DNA of 64,000 bases from Chalara sp. BL73. Taxonomy: Eukaryota; Ascomycota; Leotiomycetes; Helotiales. Location: assembly GCA_918026815.1 (NCBI GenBank), contig CAKJVC010000010.1, positions 2,358,501 through 2,422,500 on the forward strand. Reading direction: 5' to 3'. This document shows, piece by piece, positions 11,990-23,154 of the stretch. The translations under genes were made by a program, and so were the position numbers. Position 1 is the stretch's first letter, and the number at the start of each line of letters is the position of its first letter. The notes beneath the pieces were generated by a model. It was not told where the DNA came from. It did not search any database and was given only the letters and a program-made list of their open reading frames with translations.

Positions 11990-12678
11990 GCGCGTTTCAA
12001 TTGAAACAGACATTGTCCCGGTTGCTGTTCTGCCCTGATAGAAGGTCTCATTGTAGTGAACTTGCATTCCGTAATCCGGATATCAACCATCTATCCCGCC
12101 TCTCAGCCTGTCTTTGAACCGTGTTGTGTCCGTCTTTATCGGCCTGTTCTTTAATATCGGGGCTATAGTATTAAATTTCTATGAAGAAAGAATACTTGTT
12201 TCCAAGCCTTTGAGGTACGGAGCATAAGAACTGTATATGCCGAACTTACCCGGACAAAGGAATATGTGTGCAGGAAAAAAATCCAAGCTTTCTAGCGAGA
12301 GTTTAGCGTACTTATATAGTCCTGTATTAATGGCTACGCTAGTGACATTACGGTATTTCTATACAAGCACGCTATACCCAATTCTGCCACAGCCAGAAGT
12401 ATCATAGCTGACCGAGGTCACACATTCCGACATTTGTGTATCGTGAAATGATTTACTTTGCGCAGCCTATATGCACTTAGAGAAGCTTGATATGAATGAG
12501 AAGATAAAATGGGACCTTAGCGATTGATAAACCCGGCCCACGAGACTTTATGCAGTATCGCAAGCTGGTCTCTTTTGCGATCTGGCAGCAGATTTCCCGG
12601 CTTTAGCCTTACCACGTGATATAATTTAACTTCTGCCTGAGGAATTGGGTCTGTCAAAATATAACATAGCTCTGAACT
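11990..12678. other. Gene-free stretch
   Basis: Follows the dynamin relic. No coding region, RNA gene or repeat was recognised. Confidence 0.5.
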
Positions 12679-12860
12679 TATCGGAATACCTACCACGTAG
12701 CAAAAGGCGTAGTAGCTGTGACTACGCTCTTGCTGGTGTGGTTCTGGTGTTTTTTTGTTGATTGTTCTAAGCTATGGCCCATCGCCAGGTAAGGTGATAT
12801 GAGACCCACAATTCCTGCGATCCAGTGGATCGCGTGAAACTATGTACATGCATTCCAGCA
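12679..12860 (-). mobile_element. Solo LTR, TGTTGGAAT family, with perfect target duplication
   Basis: 182 bp, reverse orientation, TG..CA-type ends (outer words TATCGGAAT and ATTCCAGCA). It is flanked on both sides by GAACT (12674-12678 and 12861-12865). The internal hairpins GCGTAGT/ACTACGC and GATCCxxxGGATC recur in the other copies. No gag or pol sequence is attached. Short Copia-type solo LTRs have this form. Confidence 0.85.
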
Positions 12861-12869
12861 GAACTGTTG

Positions 12870-15104
12870 TTAACAAAATATGAAATGCTGTATGTCACAA
12901 ACCCCTGACTCCATAAGAGCGAGTGCTTCTCCGTCCATGAATCCCTGTACGTACGCTTCACCCACGACCTCGAACTTGTCACCCGCTGGTCGAATAATAA
13001 GAGGCGTGCTGCACCCAAGCAAAATGGCGATCTTATCGCCGACCTTAAGTTTTTTTGACTGATCGGTTTCGTACAAGTTGTCAGGGCCCCACCCGAAATA
13101 ACCATTCCTCGTCAGCATGAATCTTCGTTGCTGCACGGCCCTCTGGGAACTACAGTAGACTTCTATGTATGTGAGCTCCTCGGCATCCTGCGGGATGATA
13201 TTTGTGAAGAAGCTCCCCAGTCGCCGTTGCCCTAGCATAAGGTAGTCATGTGCAGATCGCCATTTCTCCCACTTGAAGTAGTATCCACTTTGCCCTGCAA
13301 GCCAGTCCCATCCTTTTGATTGAAATTGTGGCAAGGCTGCCCGAAACGAGGAAGGAAGACTTAAGAGTGCGGCGTGACGCTGTTGGGCACGTTCACCCTT
13401 GGTTATGATGGAGAGTAGCAGAGTATGCCAGAGAGCCGAACTAGTTGCCTCTGAATCTCCATATGCACTTCTCCAAGAAGGGCATTGGATAATTCGTTGC
13501 TTGTCCCACATAAAGAAACCCGCCTCAGGGGCGCCTAGACCGACCACCTCGTCAAATATGAATCCTTTACACCGGAGTAGTCTCCAGTCGTTTAGGAATT
13601 CGTAGGACGCTGGCATTCCGCCATGGGCGCAGTAAATAGTGTTGGGGTCTGGCTCTGGGTCCAGGGGGTCCCAGGGCGGTGCAAAAAGGTTGTATTCCGG
13701 ACGAGAGAATCGTATGCGCCCTTCCCAAGTCCAATCAGCCGCCCACGAAGGTGCCCCTACTCGACCCCAAGGGTTTCCGTGGCGTAGTGGATCCAGGGTG
13801 TTTGTGTGAGCAATAAATGCCCGGGCAACGGCAGCAAAGAGCTTTGGTGGTTCGAATCCGTAAGCTTTCATTATGTCTGCTGAGATAGCGGGGTTCATCA
13901 TCCCTACTAATGCAAAGACTTTGTCGCGCACATCGCGACAGTCAGCGGAATTTGCAATGTCAAGAAGACGACGGAGGCCGATTCGGTTTGTCCCTTCCTC
14001 ATCGAAACGACTCAACTGGCGGAGGTCGATGTGGACAAGGTGAATACTAGAGGTCTGCCACGCTAGACCGTCGCGGATACCCCTGGAAGTAAGCTCTCGC
14101 TTTCGCTCTCGGTCTTTAAGGATCCAGTTGGATCCATGATACAGAACACCGATTCCCTTGCAAAACGTACTCCAGTCGATGACTTGATTTCCATGGCGGA
14201 GAACTGTGGAAGAAGCCCCCATGATGAGCTCCTGGATAACCCAAAGTCGAAACCAGTATTCCTGTCTCATCAGATCGTTCAGGGCGTAGAAATAAGTTCC
14301 CCTGGATGGTTCCCCGCTTCCGGTTTGCAATTTACCAAGATCTCGTTGGTCTCCCTGTAGAGAAGCGAGGATCCGGAGGAACTGAAAAGCGTAATTGACG
14401 TCGGCACTGGGGTAACTTGGTGCGATCCACGCGATCACGGCCCAGGCACCACTGTAGATCTCTCTCATTTTCTGGACTTGATGGCCCTTTTCATGGTCGT
14501 CGACTTGATTAATGCATATAGCATCGATCCAGAGCTTGTAGCGACTCCCGAAATTATTGTCGCCTGCTAGCGCTCGCAAAGCACACTCGAGGTTTGCAGT
14601 GACCGACACTACCTCGCCGTTCAAAATGATATCTCTGCGCATTGATTCATTCCCCCAGACGTACGACAGAGCAGCGAAGTCGCCCCACTTGAAGCGGTAG
14701 CGATCTGGGGCAGGGACACTTCCGGAAAATTGATCCACTCCTTTGGGCGGAGGATCAGGTCGAGCACCATGGGGTGATACAGCCCATTTTTCTTTGGCTT
14801 GGCGCGGCGTTTGCGCAGTCAAGCCATTGGAGAGCACAAACGAAGCATAGTCGGGTTTAACCTCTTTCAACGAAACCTTCTCAAGTTTGCACTGTAAGGG
14901 AAGTCCAGGCAGGCAAAGCTCGATGGTAACCAGCCTTATCTCGTCCGCAGCTTTGTCAAGGCGTGAATAAAGCCCGCCTTCAATGGAAAGCGTGATTTCG
15001 TTCTGCATTTTGACTGAGTTGTCCGCCCGGCTAGCGGACGAGGGAGAAGGCAGGCAAGTTCGTCTAAGAGAAAGTAGGAGGGCAGGATAGCTAAACGTTT
15101 CCAC
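12870..15104 (-). CDS. HET-domain (heterokaryon incompatibility) protein, 744 aa
   Basis: A single uninterrupted exon. The HET domain begins with ALSYVWG (about residues 145-151) and continues with LWIDAICINQ (about 191-200), KMREIYSGAWAVIAWI, and a C-terminal GEAYVQGFMDGEAL motif typical of long HET proteins. Members are cytoplasmic proteins that trigger growth arrest or cell death on non-self fusion; that role is family knowledge, not shown here. An internal Met33 (15008) just before the conserved part is an alternative start. A solo LTR has inserted 9 bp beyond the stop codon, leaving the frame intact but probably altering the 3'UTR. Neighbours are a decayed dynamin and non-coding DNA. Confidence 0.9.
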   Translation of the reverse strand: METFSYPALLLSLRRTCLPSPSSASRADNSVKMQNEITLSIEGGLYSRLDKAADEIRLVTIELCLPGLPLQCKLEKVSLKEVKPDYASFVLSNGLTAQTPRQAKEKWAVSPHGARPDPPPKGVDQFSGSVPAPDRYRFKWGDFAALSYVWGNESMRRDIILNGEVVSVTANLECALRALAGDNNFGSRYKLWIDAICINQVDDHEKGHQVQKMREIYSGAWAVIAWIAPSYPSADVNYAFQFLRILASLQGDQRDLGKLQTGSGEPSRGTYFYALNDLMRQEYWFRLWVIQELIMGASSTVLRHGNQVIDWSTFCKGIGVLYHGSNWILKDRERKRELTSRGIRDGLAWQTSSIHLVHIDLRQLSRFDEEGTNRIGLRRLLDIANSADCRDVRDKVFALVGMMNPAISADIMKAYGFEPPKLFAAVARAFIAHTNTLDPLRHGNPWGRVGAPSWAADWTWEGRIRFSRPEYNLFAPPWDPLDPEPDPNTIYCAHGGMPASYEFLNDWRLLRCKGFIFDEVVGLGAPEAGFFMWDKQRIIQCPSWRSAYGDSEATSSALWHTLLLSIITKGERAQQRHAALLSLPSSFRAALPQFQSKGWDWLAGQSGYYFKWEKWRSAHDYLMLGQRRLGSFFTNIIPQDAEELTYIEVYCSSQRAVQQRRFMLTRNGYFGWGPDNLYETDQSKKLKVGDKIAILLGCSTPLIIRPAGDKFEVVGEAYVQGFMDGEALALMESGVCDIQHFIFC

Positions 15105-15119
15105 TTATCGTTCGGCAAG

Positions 15120-16506
15120 CGTCATACCCTAAACCACATAACCCCTAAATAAGCGCCAGCCCGTGTTTAAAGCTGAGGCTCTTACCGGGGATTTGGCGGG
15201 TATAGCAGGTGTTCTGTGATTAAAATAAGCGTTTGCATCTTTAATTTCGCATTTGATTTTACAGTACTGTATGGTAAACTTAGATCTTCTGCTCTTGGTC
15301 AGTCGGAGGTGACGGTTGACGAGATGACGACGATAGCGGCTAACCCTTTTGCAGGGCCTTCACCTTATGACAGTCTCACGTGCCTCGGAGCATAGAAGTA
15401 TTATAAGCGAAGACAAGGATGACATGTAGCTAGCTAGAATTGGGCAAGTATAGCCGAAGATGAAAATCACAAAGTGTTCTGATATGAAGCTGATTTCGAA
15501 TTTTACTGGATAGTGAAATTCAGAGGATGTCGGGAATCGGAAATTTCCAACAAGGTCCGTTACAATGTCCCCTCTTGCAAGTCTTTTATTAGAGATAGAA
15601 GATGATTCGTCAGCTGGATCTCCTTTGATTGAAACTTCAAGTTGTTCGCAGCCGCTGGTATAACTCACAGGCTGAGACGCGGGAGATGTAGTAGAGGAAT
15701 TGCTTCTAGATCGAGAAGTAGTTTTCTTGTTTGGTAGAAGAGTGACAGCCTTGGTATAAAAGGAGTCCTTGTGGTAACTCTTGAGCCAGCTGCGGAACCC
15801 GTACGATATCTGGCTCAGGGTAGCCTCGGCCCGTACAAGTATCTGGTCATATTGTTGGATTTATTACTTGCAGTGTAGCAAATCCGTGATTAATTGATGA
15901 ATAAACCTATTGGTATGCACACGGCAATGGTCACGTGAAGCACATACACCGACGCTCGGACCTACATCTAATTAAAATTCAATTGCATCTATTGCAGTGC
16001 TTGCAAGTGTACCAAATACTGACACTTTGTCAGGGTCATTCCAAGATTTTCACCAATGAAAACAATGAAGAGCTGGTAAGCATGTCCACCATTGCATCAT
16101 TCACCATTGATGGAGTGGAGAGACTCTCCTGGAGAATCGGCATCTACTCCAAGGAACTCTTAATGCCTTTCTTCTTTAGCTTTTCAAAATACATTCGACG
16201 GCTGCACGTTCCGATACTTCGCCTCGCATTCCAACGTCGTTGCGACTGCCACACTCGCGAGAATCGTGAGCTATAAGCGGTTCAAGTAGGCGATAAACAT
16301 TTCATTTGTGTAATAGAGAGTCGAATCTGTAGTTACTCCATAGTACAACTTGGGTATCACTGCCCTTAATCCCTTCATACAATGGACGGCCTCCAGACCA
16401 GGTATAAGGCCGCTACGAAAACGAAGATCTGCAGGTCAACTCGAAGACAATATCTATGCAATTTATTGTCGAGTGAGTAGCGAACGACAAGAGCACAATA
16501 TACAAG
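15120..16506. other. Gene-poor stretch with one Ser-rich open frame
   Basis: A minus-strand frame around 15360-15760 is open and Ser-rich at its start but has no recognisable domain. The rest shows no gene. Confidence 0.4.
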
Positions 16507-16693
16507 TGTTGGAATGCATGTACATAGCTCACACGATCCACCAGATCGCGGGAATTGTGGGTCTTCTATCACCTATATTTACCTGGCAATAGGCCGTAGC
16601 TTAGAATGAACAATCAACGAATACCAGAACCACACCAGCAATAGCGTAGTCACAGCTACTACGCCTTTTGCTACGTGGTAGGTATTCAATACA
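16507..16693 (+). mobile_element. Solo LTR, TGTTGGAAT family
   Basis: Starts TGTTGGAATGCATGTACATAG and carries the family-wide core (TTACCTGGCAATAGGCCGTAG, then the GCGTAGT..ACTACGC hairpin). The 3' end is diverged (ATTCAATACA instead of ATTCCGACA), and no clean target duplication was found. Confidence 0.75.
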
Positions 16694-16841
16694 CAGGCTC
16701 TATGGACATAACACGAATCAAATATATAGAAAATCGATTCTCTCCACCTGGAAGTGAGTACAGCTCCTCTTTAACAGACAACACAAATCGAAAAACATTA
16801 TAATAATCAGATCCACAAACGAGCCTCAGATGCCTGCAACT

Positions 16842-17305
16842 ATGCATTTTAGCTCTTATGTAGCACCCTTGATTCTGAGTCTTGCGCTTGCACCACCAGT
16901 GCCTGAGAAAGTAGCCGCGGCGAATATCATGGAACGTGCGAGTACAAGTCTCCGGTCTTAAGCCAGAAGTCTACTAAACACGCATTCTCTTGCTAGACAA
17001 TCAACCCTGTAAGCAGAAATCACATCCTAACTATAACTGAAACTTGGCTTGCGTACTCTGTTAGCTACTAATGGTGAAGCAGGAAGTCGTGCGTGCTCGC
17101 CTGTGCTTTTGATCCTCCTTGTATCGCCATTTGCGCCGCCACTTGCAGCGGTACCGTTGAGCCGGGCACACCGATCCCAAATGGGACTCTTGTTGATGGA
17201 GTCTGGAATTCGATTAAAAAGTTCCGAAGCACGATTTTGCACGACTTTGTTCGAAGGTTTTTTTTTGGGGGGAGGGGAAGTACATCAGCCTGTTTATGTT
17301 CGTAG
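16842..17305 (+). CDS. Candidate small secreted protein, exon structure unresolved
   Basis: The frame from 16842 (or the in-frame ATG at 16830) encodes a convincing signal peptide (MHFSSYVAPLILSLALA) and stops at 16959. A Cys-containing frame follows at about 17084-17305 (CAFDPPCIAICAATCSGTVE). Between them lie intron-like signals (GTACAAG at 16942, CTTGCTAG at 16996, GTAAGC at 17009 with a CTAAC branch). I could not find a combination that joins the two parts in one frame, so this is either a decayed gene or a misread structure. A homopolymer T/G run at 17262 sits in the second part. Confidence 0.3.
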
Positions 17306-17817
17306 CTTATTGAAGTGCATACACTCACTTTTGAAATTGATTGGAATATCTGTGGCTTTGTGGCGATGAACCTTAATGATGAAAATTCCTTTGAGTTCCA
17401 ATTTATATCATTCGTGCGTTATATGTGATTATTGACAATAAAATACATAAAATTTTCAAAACCACTAAAATTTCGGAAGCCGAGGGTCACATGATCAGTA
17501 AAACAAGTACCATTTGTTAGAAATAGGAGGTATTAGGCAGGGAATCAATTAGAGGATCTGTGAGGGTATCACGGTGATGGAATACAGGGCTTGCAGGAGC
17601 GTTATATGGTGATGATATTCTCTACAATTACGGCTGTAATCTGTGTGTGCGTGAGCTGCTCTAGCTCCTTGGCATACTCACGTAAGCGATTTCTGGCACC
17701 ATTGTACTACATCCGTAATATAAGTTGCAGCACGGAACGTACCCGAGAGTCTTCAATCCAACCCCTCTTCAACAACAGCAACAATAACGACAACGACAAC
17801 AACATCACCAACCCATA
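17306..17817. other. Gene-free stretch with CAA-rich leader
   Basis: AT-rich DNA ending in a CAACAACAGCAAC-like run (17770-17810). The run precedes the ATG of the PAH gene and looks like its 5' leader. Confidence 0.5.
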
Positions 17818-18222
17818 ATGAGCAATCAAGCAGATATGACCGAAGCATCATCATGCTCTCTCACCGGCCGCAATGAAGCTATGACCTTCATCCAAGAAGT
17901 AGAGGTACGTCTCTGGAATTTCTAAAGAAATAAGCTCCGAACCCAGTTCGACCGGGGAAGAGGCAGATATGTAGAGAAATCCTTTATCAACCTGCCGGAG
18001 CTTTACTGACGTATAAATAGAGATGTCCCAGTAGATGTTTATCAGCAATTTCTTGCGATTCTGACGGGCTACGCCCAAAATCCAAGCAGTATCGAAGATG
18101 TGTATGCTCAAGTGGAGTTGTTATTTGCTACTAAGCACGATGACCTTTTCACGAAGTTCCAAGAATTTTTACCAAAGGGTGGTCCGAAAGGAGAGGAATT
18201 GAAATCGGCAGATAAATCTTAG
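17818..18222 (+). CDS. Small PAH-domain (SIN3-like) protein
   Basis: Exon 1 (17818-17904) encodes 29 residues ending AMTFIQEVE and is followed by the donor GTACGT. The second coding block (18022-18222) reads DVPVDVYQQFLAIL..., ...SSIEDVYAQVELLF and DLFTKFQEFLP, then a Lys-rich tail. This is the order of a paired amphipathic helix domain: helix, VYxxFLxIL, VYxxVxxLF, hxxLhxxFxxFLP. PAH domains in SIN3 bind repressor peptides in the nucleus. The obvious intron (17905-18020, ending TAAATAG) leaves a one-base phase mismatch. A very short middle exon or a frame error may be involved, so the exact model is open. The product would be only about 100 aa, with no other SIN3 part nearby. Confidence 0.55.
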
Positions 18223-20042
18223 TATGTCTAAACATTTTGAAGTTTATTAAAACAAAATTTTTCCCTGAGCTAATTTTTGAATGGGCAATCTAAAGAACTT
18301 CATAATTATATGAGTGTTACATATTATGCACAGAACTTTTTATCACGTGATCAACATGCTCTATGCAGCTTCTTAGGTTGTGGTGTTTCTAGATGATTAT
18401 TCGGACCTTTTACACACAATCAATGTGTATCTCTATATATGGAGCCTCTGTTAAACTTGGTAGCTATGATCATGTACTTGTTTTAATCACAATTTGTATT
18501 TAAACTACTAATAGCATATGTAGACATGTATAATAAAACACGGTTTTGCGTAGCTCTAGTTATAGACAATGCTTATAATTAATTTTAGCATAGAAGCTTG
18601 GGTCCTCTTAGTTCGATGCTTCTTGGTTCGTTAAGTCTAATATGTGGACGAGTATACAAATTTCTCATCTGGGAACATAGTCCTCAACTTTCTCCTCCTT
18701 CCATTAGCCAGAACATTCACACACAGAGCTTATAAAAGCAGCTCGCAGATTACGACACGGATGAGTGGACTACGGCGCAATACAACTCACAGCAGGAGAG
18801 GTTTCGCAACTCTGAAAACAGAAGGCAGACAATCCTTCACAAAGGCAATCATAAACCCCGGTCGGACGAAGAAGGGAGCGAAATGAGTGGCTGGAATTAT
18901 GACGCGCTGCTCGTGTACTTCCCCCTTCTCTCTGGTACCCCCCTTTCTAGACTACCACATACTAATACGTAGCTACGGAGATTAACCCAAATAATTGCTA
19001 AAGACACAAACCCCTCTCTCGCGCTCCGTACCCAAGCCACTAGCGGCGGCTGCCATAGGTTCCAGTATCTAATACCGTTGGAGATGCTGCAAGAGCCGAT
19101 GTTAGAGGAGAATACTAGTTTTGCGGCCGTAGAGACGGAGGCGGGGGAGAAACGAATAAGCAGGGCTTGCTGAAATAGTAATAGATACGCCAAGTTTGGA
19201 ACTGTTGCAAAGGAGTAAGGCCGAGTATACTGTAGAGTTAATTAGGAGTTAGTTCAAGATTGTAAATAATTCCGAGGTCGGAGAGTAGTTATAGGTATGG
19301 CACGAGTTTTATTTTGCTGCCCCGGAAAGCTTTAGGATGCTTACTCTGATCAAGTACTCTTCATCTAGACTATCAGAGACTCCGAGTATTAACTTCTTTT
19401 CGAAAGCCCCGAAAGACGAAGCCACGGACACCAACGAGCCTACAGAGACAGTGATACTAGAGTCTGAGGAAGAAAGATAAAAGGTGAGTTGGAACATACC
19501 TTGACAAGGGGGTAATATTGAATTTATCTTTGATTTGGATACTCACTTGTACTTTGACTCAGCAATTTACTTTGATTCCCCTTCGACTCCCAGCCGTCGA
19601 TGCGGCGTGTTGCTTGTTCTGTTGTGTGCGGTCCCTGCCGCTGCCCTCCAACGGCCTCGGCTGTAGCAATATGCTGACAATGAGAACTCAAACAGGAAAT
19701 CGAGTAAATTACATGGAACGAGTCATAAAACACTGAAACCATCCGAGGCCTGACCTCGAGATATAATCACGATACAGGCTGCATTATATAAAGATCGCTC
19801 TCAAAAATCCCACATTGGAACATGCTTGTAGAATATAGGTCCAAACGGGATTACGCATTAATAATTATGAGCAATTCCAAGTACCGGATTGAATTTGAAG
19901 AGGGCCAACCACCGGCGTTTATAGTACAGACGCCGGATATTCTCGTATTTCTGATTGCTATACAAGCTTAACTGTAGCGCCGCGGCGCTCTTTACACCCC
20001 AAGTGGCCGCAATTTACTTCAGCACGCAGCATACAACAGACA
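18223..20042. other. Gene-free, AT-rich stretch
   Basis: Only short open frames (for example 18644-18886, 18897-19193 and 19309-19497) with no recognisable domain. Some may be retroelement debris; nothing was identified with confidence. Confidence 0.5.
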
Positions 20043-21035
20043 TTAGAGATTGAAGAATTGCAAGGCTTGTGTTGTGTGAATAGGAACAACATGCCCAACG
20101 CCAAGCGCACTGTACCCCACAAGCCGACTTCCATCACCATAAACCATCTGCGTGTAGCTAGACTGGGGCGAATTCGTGACGTTTCTAGCGAATGATACGC
20201 CTAGAACATTTGACCATTCTTTGAGCTCTTCGATGAAGTTCTGGTACACAACTATGGTGTCGGATGTGCCGTGCCAAATCTGCATCCTAGGCCACGGCCC
20301 ACGGTAGTTAGGGTTGTAAGAGCGAACCAGATCACCCCACTGCTGTGGGGTTCTAACGATCCTTCCGAGGCCGCATTCATCATAAGGGTTAGGAGGGACA
20401 CCGTCGGGAACAGCCATGCAGCCTGCCGCAGTGCCGGAATAAACCGACGTTGCCGCGAAAACGTCGGGGTAGATAGCGGCTAAAACGTTGCCCATCATAG
20501 CCCCCGACGAAGTGCCAACAACGAATACCCTGCTGGCGTCCGTGCGGTAATTGGCGATGGTATAATTGACCTGTAATGCGTTACCTTGTAAGAGATAATA
20601 CTCTATATATAGATACCTATGCACTTGTTTACGTACCATTTGAACAATGCTTTGGGGATCACCACCTCCATCCCGTTTGAGGCTCCGGCTTGTACCGCAG
20701 TCCCAGCATTGGAGGTCGTGAGTGGAAGAAGGGTAAATTGTTATGAAACCTTTCTGGGCCCCTAACTGCGGTAGGTTACTCGAGGAGTAGTAATTTTGGG
20801 CGGTTCCACGGCAGCCGTGTAGCTGTAGAGTTTGTTAGCGACAAAAAACCACAATAATTTCAGCCTTTACCGCGACGATGATTGCAGGATTCAACGCTGG
20901 GTTGCTGGGCACATCGATATACATCTGGATTCCGGCAGGGTTCGTTCCAAAATTAGTGACACGAGTAAGAACGCCCAATGCCGGGCCTGAAAAGCACATA
21001 GCCATAGCCAGGCAAGATAGAACTAGAGAAGACAT
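20043..21035 (-). CDS. Secreted acetylxylan-esterase-like enzyme (CE1/PHB-depolymerase esterase fold), 292 aa
   Basis: The three exons are 20871-21035, 20637-20822 and 20043-20570. The introns are 48 bp (GTAAAG..CTACAG) and 66 bp (GTACGT..TTACAG), and all phases fit. Signal peptide: MSSLVLSCLAMAMCFSGPALG. The mature part has the family's opening (VTNFGTNPAGIQMYIDVPSN), an oxyanion-type LHGCRGTAQNYYSSS motif, the nucleophile elbow GTSSG (Ser138), a candidate Asp in WHGTSDTIV and a candidate His in GVGHVVP. Length and order match fungal family-1 carbohydrate esterases, which remove acetyl groups from xylan outside the cell. No cellulose-binding module is present. Feruloyl esterase activity is the alternative. 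It is an intact plant-biomass gene within decayed surroundings. Confidence 0.88.
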
Positions 21036-22532
21036 TGTGTAAGTAGTTGCGATCGTATTGGCGTCTGTTATCAAAGTCTTGCGTTTGTGTTTTTGTCTGC
21101 GGTGCCTAGTAGTTACTTTTTGGCGTACGAATCGTCATTATTATAGACATTAGAAAGCCAGGAGCAGCCATGTGACCGTGCAACATGCAGCTGCAATGGA
21201 GAATATGGGAGATGAATGGCCCAAAGAGGGAATTCATGTTGTCAAACGGTTAAATCTCGGATGACCAGGGTCGACATGTGATCGCAGGCAGTCTGCACAT
21301 TGCGGGAAGGTGGATTGAAACTAACTAAGCGAGATCATTAGCGAAGGAACAGATGCAAAGTTCACATGTCACTTATTAAAATAATGTTGCAGTTTATGCA
21401 AGGTAAACTGATACCTGCGTTTTCAGGGTCTGCATTCTGACGTCCTTATCGGGCAGAAATACCCATTGTATCGGCATTGATAGGATGCGAATGCGTCAGC
21501 TTGAAGCATATAAATCTATTGGCGATTTACAAAACGGCCTGAGAAATCCCCCCCCCCCTGCATCACAGGCGCTGCTGCGGGGTCAATTTTCCGGGGATAT
21601 TTCATCGTGCAGAATCCATCGTCGGGGAATATACAGTACAGTAGCTCCAGGTCCTAACCAATAATTTTCGAAAAAAAAACCCCCCGCTCTTACTAGATGC
21701 GCTCAACCCCCAGCATTGATAAAACCCTCCAGACTCGCCGTTTATTGACCCGACATGTGTTGTGTTCTACGGCTCATTAGTCAGGTAGCTTGTGGAGACA
21801 TTTTATAATATCTCATGCAAATATTGACAAGAGGCTGAAATTAAGAATATTATCTACCTATGCCTACTAATTCTATTGCTCGATTCTAAGGCTGCTGGCC
21901 TTGATATCAGCCCTAAAAAAAAAGACAGTCCTTTTGACTTCGGACCTGAAAGAATCGGTTGATCAGCCACCGAACAGCTATAAAAGCATCTCTTTAATGT
22001 GGAGACTAACAAAAAAAGCCTTGGTTAAGTTATGAACCCAAAGAAGGCCCGAAGGAACATTGAACAATAGCCTTCTTTGTACTCGGGAACACGCCCACGC
22101 GCATCGGCAATTGAAGACGGCACTCGAAAACGGCACTCGAAAACCTACGCGCATTTTCCACTATCTGCCCACTCAACCTTAAACTGCCGACCTTGGATAA
22201 CGCACTGTAGGTACGGCCTATGCTCTAATTGAGGCGACTGTTACTCGAGCGGGCCATATTGCCTTAGTACCGCGGTTTACCCCCAGGTGTGGCGCTCGGG
22301 TAAAGTGGTACGGACCACCCAACCATTTCCCTCGAGTATAAAAGCCGGGGTTTGATAACGGAAGTCTAGTCAAAGCTGAGTACAGCAAACGAGATGTAGC
22401 GGCAAAGCTCCAAAGCCTAGCAATCCAACCCTATTCTTGAATACTTTCCATTTTCCTGACACTTCGATCTCAGCCACTATAGAGGAGGATATAGTAGACA
22501 TGAGCAAGCGCCAGGCATCATTGTAATGACAG
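21036..22532. other. Gene-free stretch with C/A homopolymers and a TATA-bearing promoter-like segment
   Basis: Contains C9 and A9C6-like homopolymer runs (21549, 21671) and a good TATA box (TATAAAAG, 22337-22344). That box is followed about 155 bp later by an ATG (22500) opening only an 8-codon frame. The promoter-like segment ends where an LTR inserts at 22533. Confidence 0.5.
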
Positions 22533-22949
22533 TGTTACGGTCTGGGGCTCCTGGGCCGATGGGCAGAAGATCTAGTCCGTAGGGTTGGTAGGTCTGACAG
22601 AAGCAGGTGTATCACCTATACTAGAATAGATCCCAATAACCACGTAGAAGAATACTATTTTAAGTTAATCACGAAGTTCCTATCCCAAGAAATGCTATCT
22701 ACTTATATAGAACCTTCATGGGTTAGATCAGTTAGATCAGCTTTCTGATCTCCCTGTGTCAGGATGGCTTACATAATAGGTCAAGGAGTTAGAAAATCTC
22801 TTACAGGTCTACAACGTAGATACATGACATGCAATACAAGCACCTACAACCTGTATTCTATCGACGTGATACCCTTTATCAATTCATATTCCTAATAAGG
22901 TTCTCTGCGTAAGCGAACTTACCGAGCCTCAGGCCCAAGGGTCGTAACA
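22533..22949. mobile_element. Probable solo LTR (417 bp)
   Basis: Bounded by TGTTACGG and CGTAACA (perfect inverted ends), with flanks GACAG and GACAT that match at four of five bases. No internal gag-pol sequence. This is the form expected of a Gypsy- or Copia-type solo LTR. Confidence 0.6.
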
Positions 22950-23154
22950 GACATGGTGTGAGTACTTGAGATCATTGATCGATTACGAGAGCTCCGAGTA
23001 AACGAAGAAATCTCTCTTCCACAAGTAAACCAAAATCCCCATTGCAAATTTTAACTCCAGACTGGTGTTTAAAAAGTTCGGCCGCGTCAATTCATTTTGC
23101 TACACGCAAGACGGTGAGGTGGTTGAAATGGTTGGAAGGTAAATCAAGAAAGTC

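Noticed and set aside
13846..13862. GGTTCGAATCC, a tRNA T-loop-like word
   Set aside because: It lies within the HET coding sequence and has no tRNA arms around it. No tRNA or rRNA gene was found in the window.
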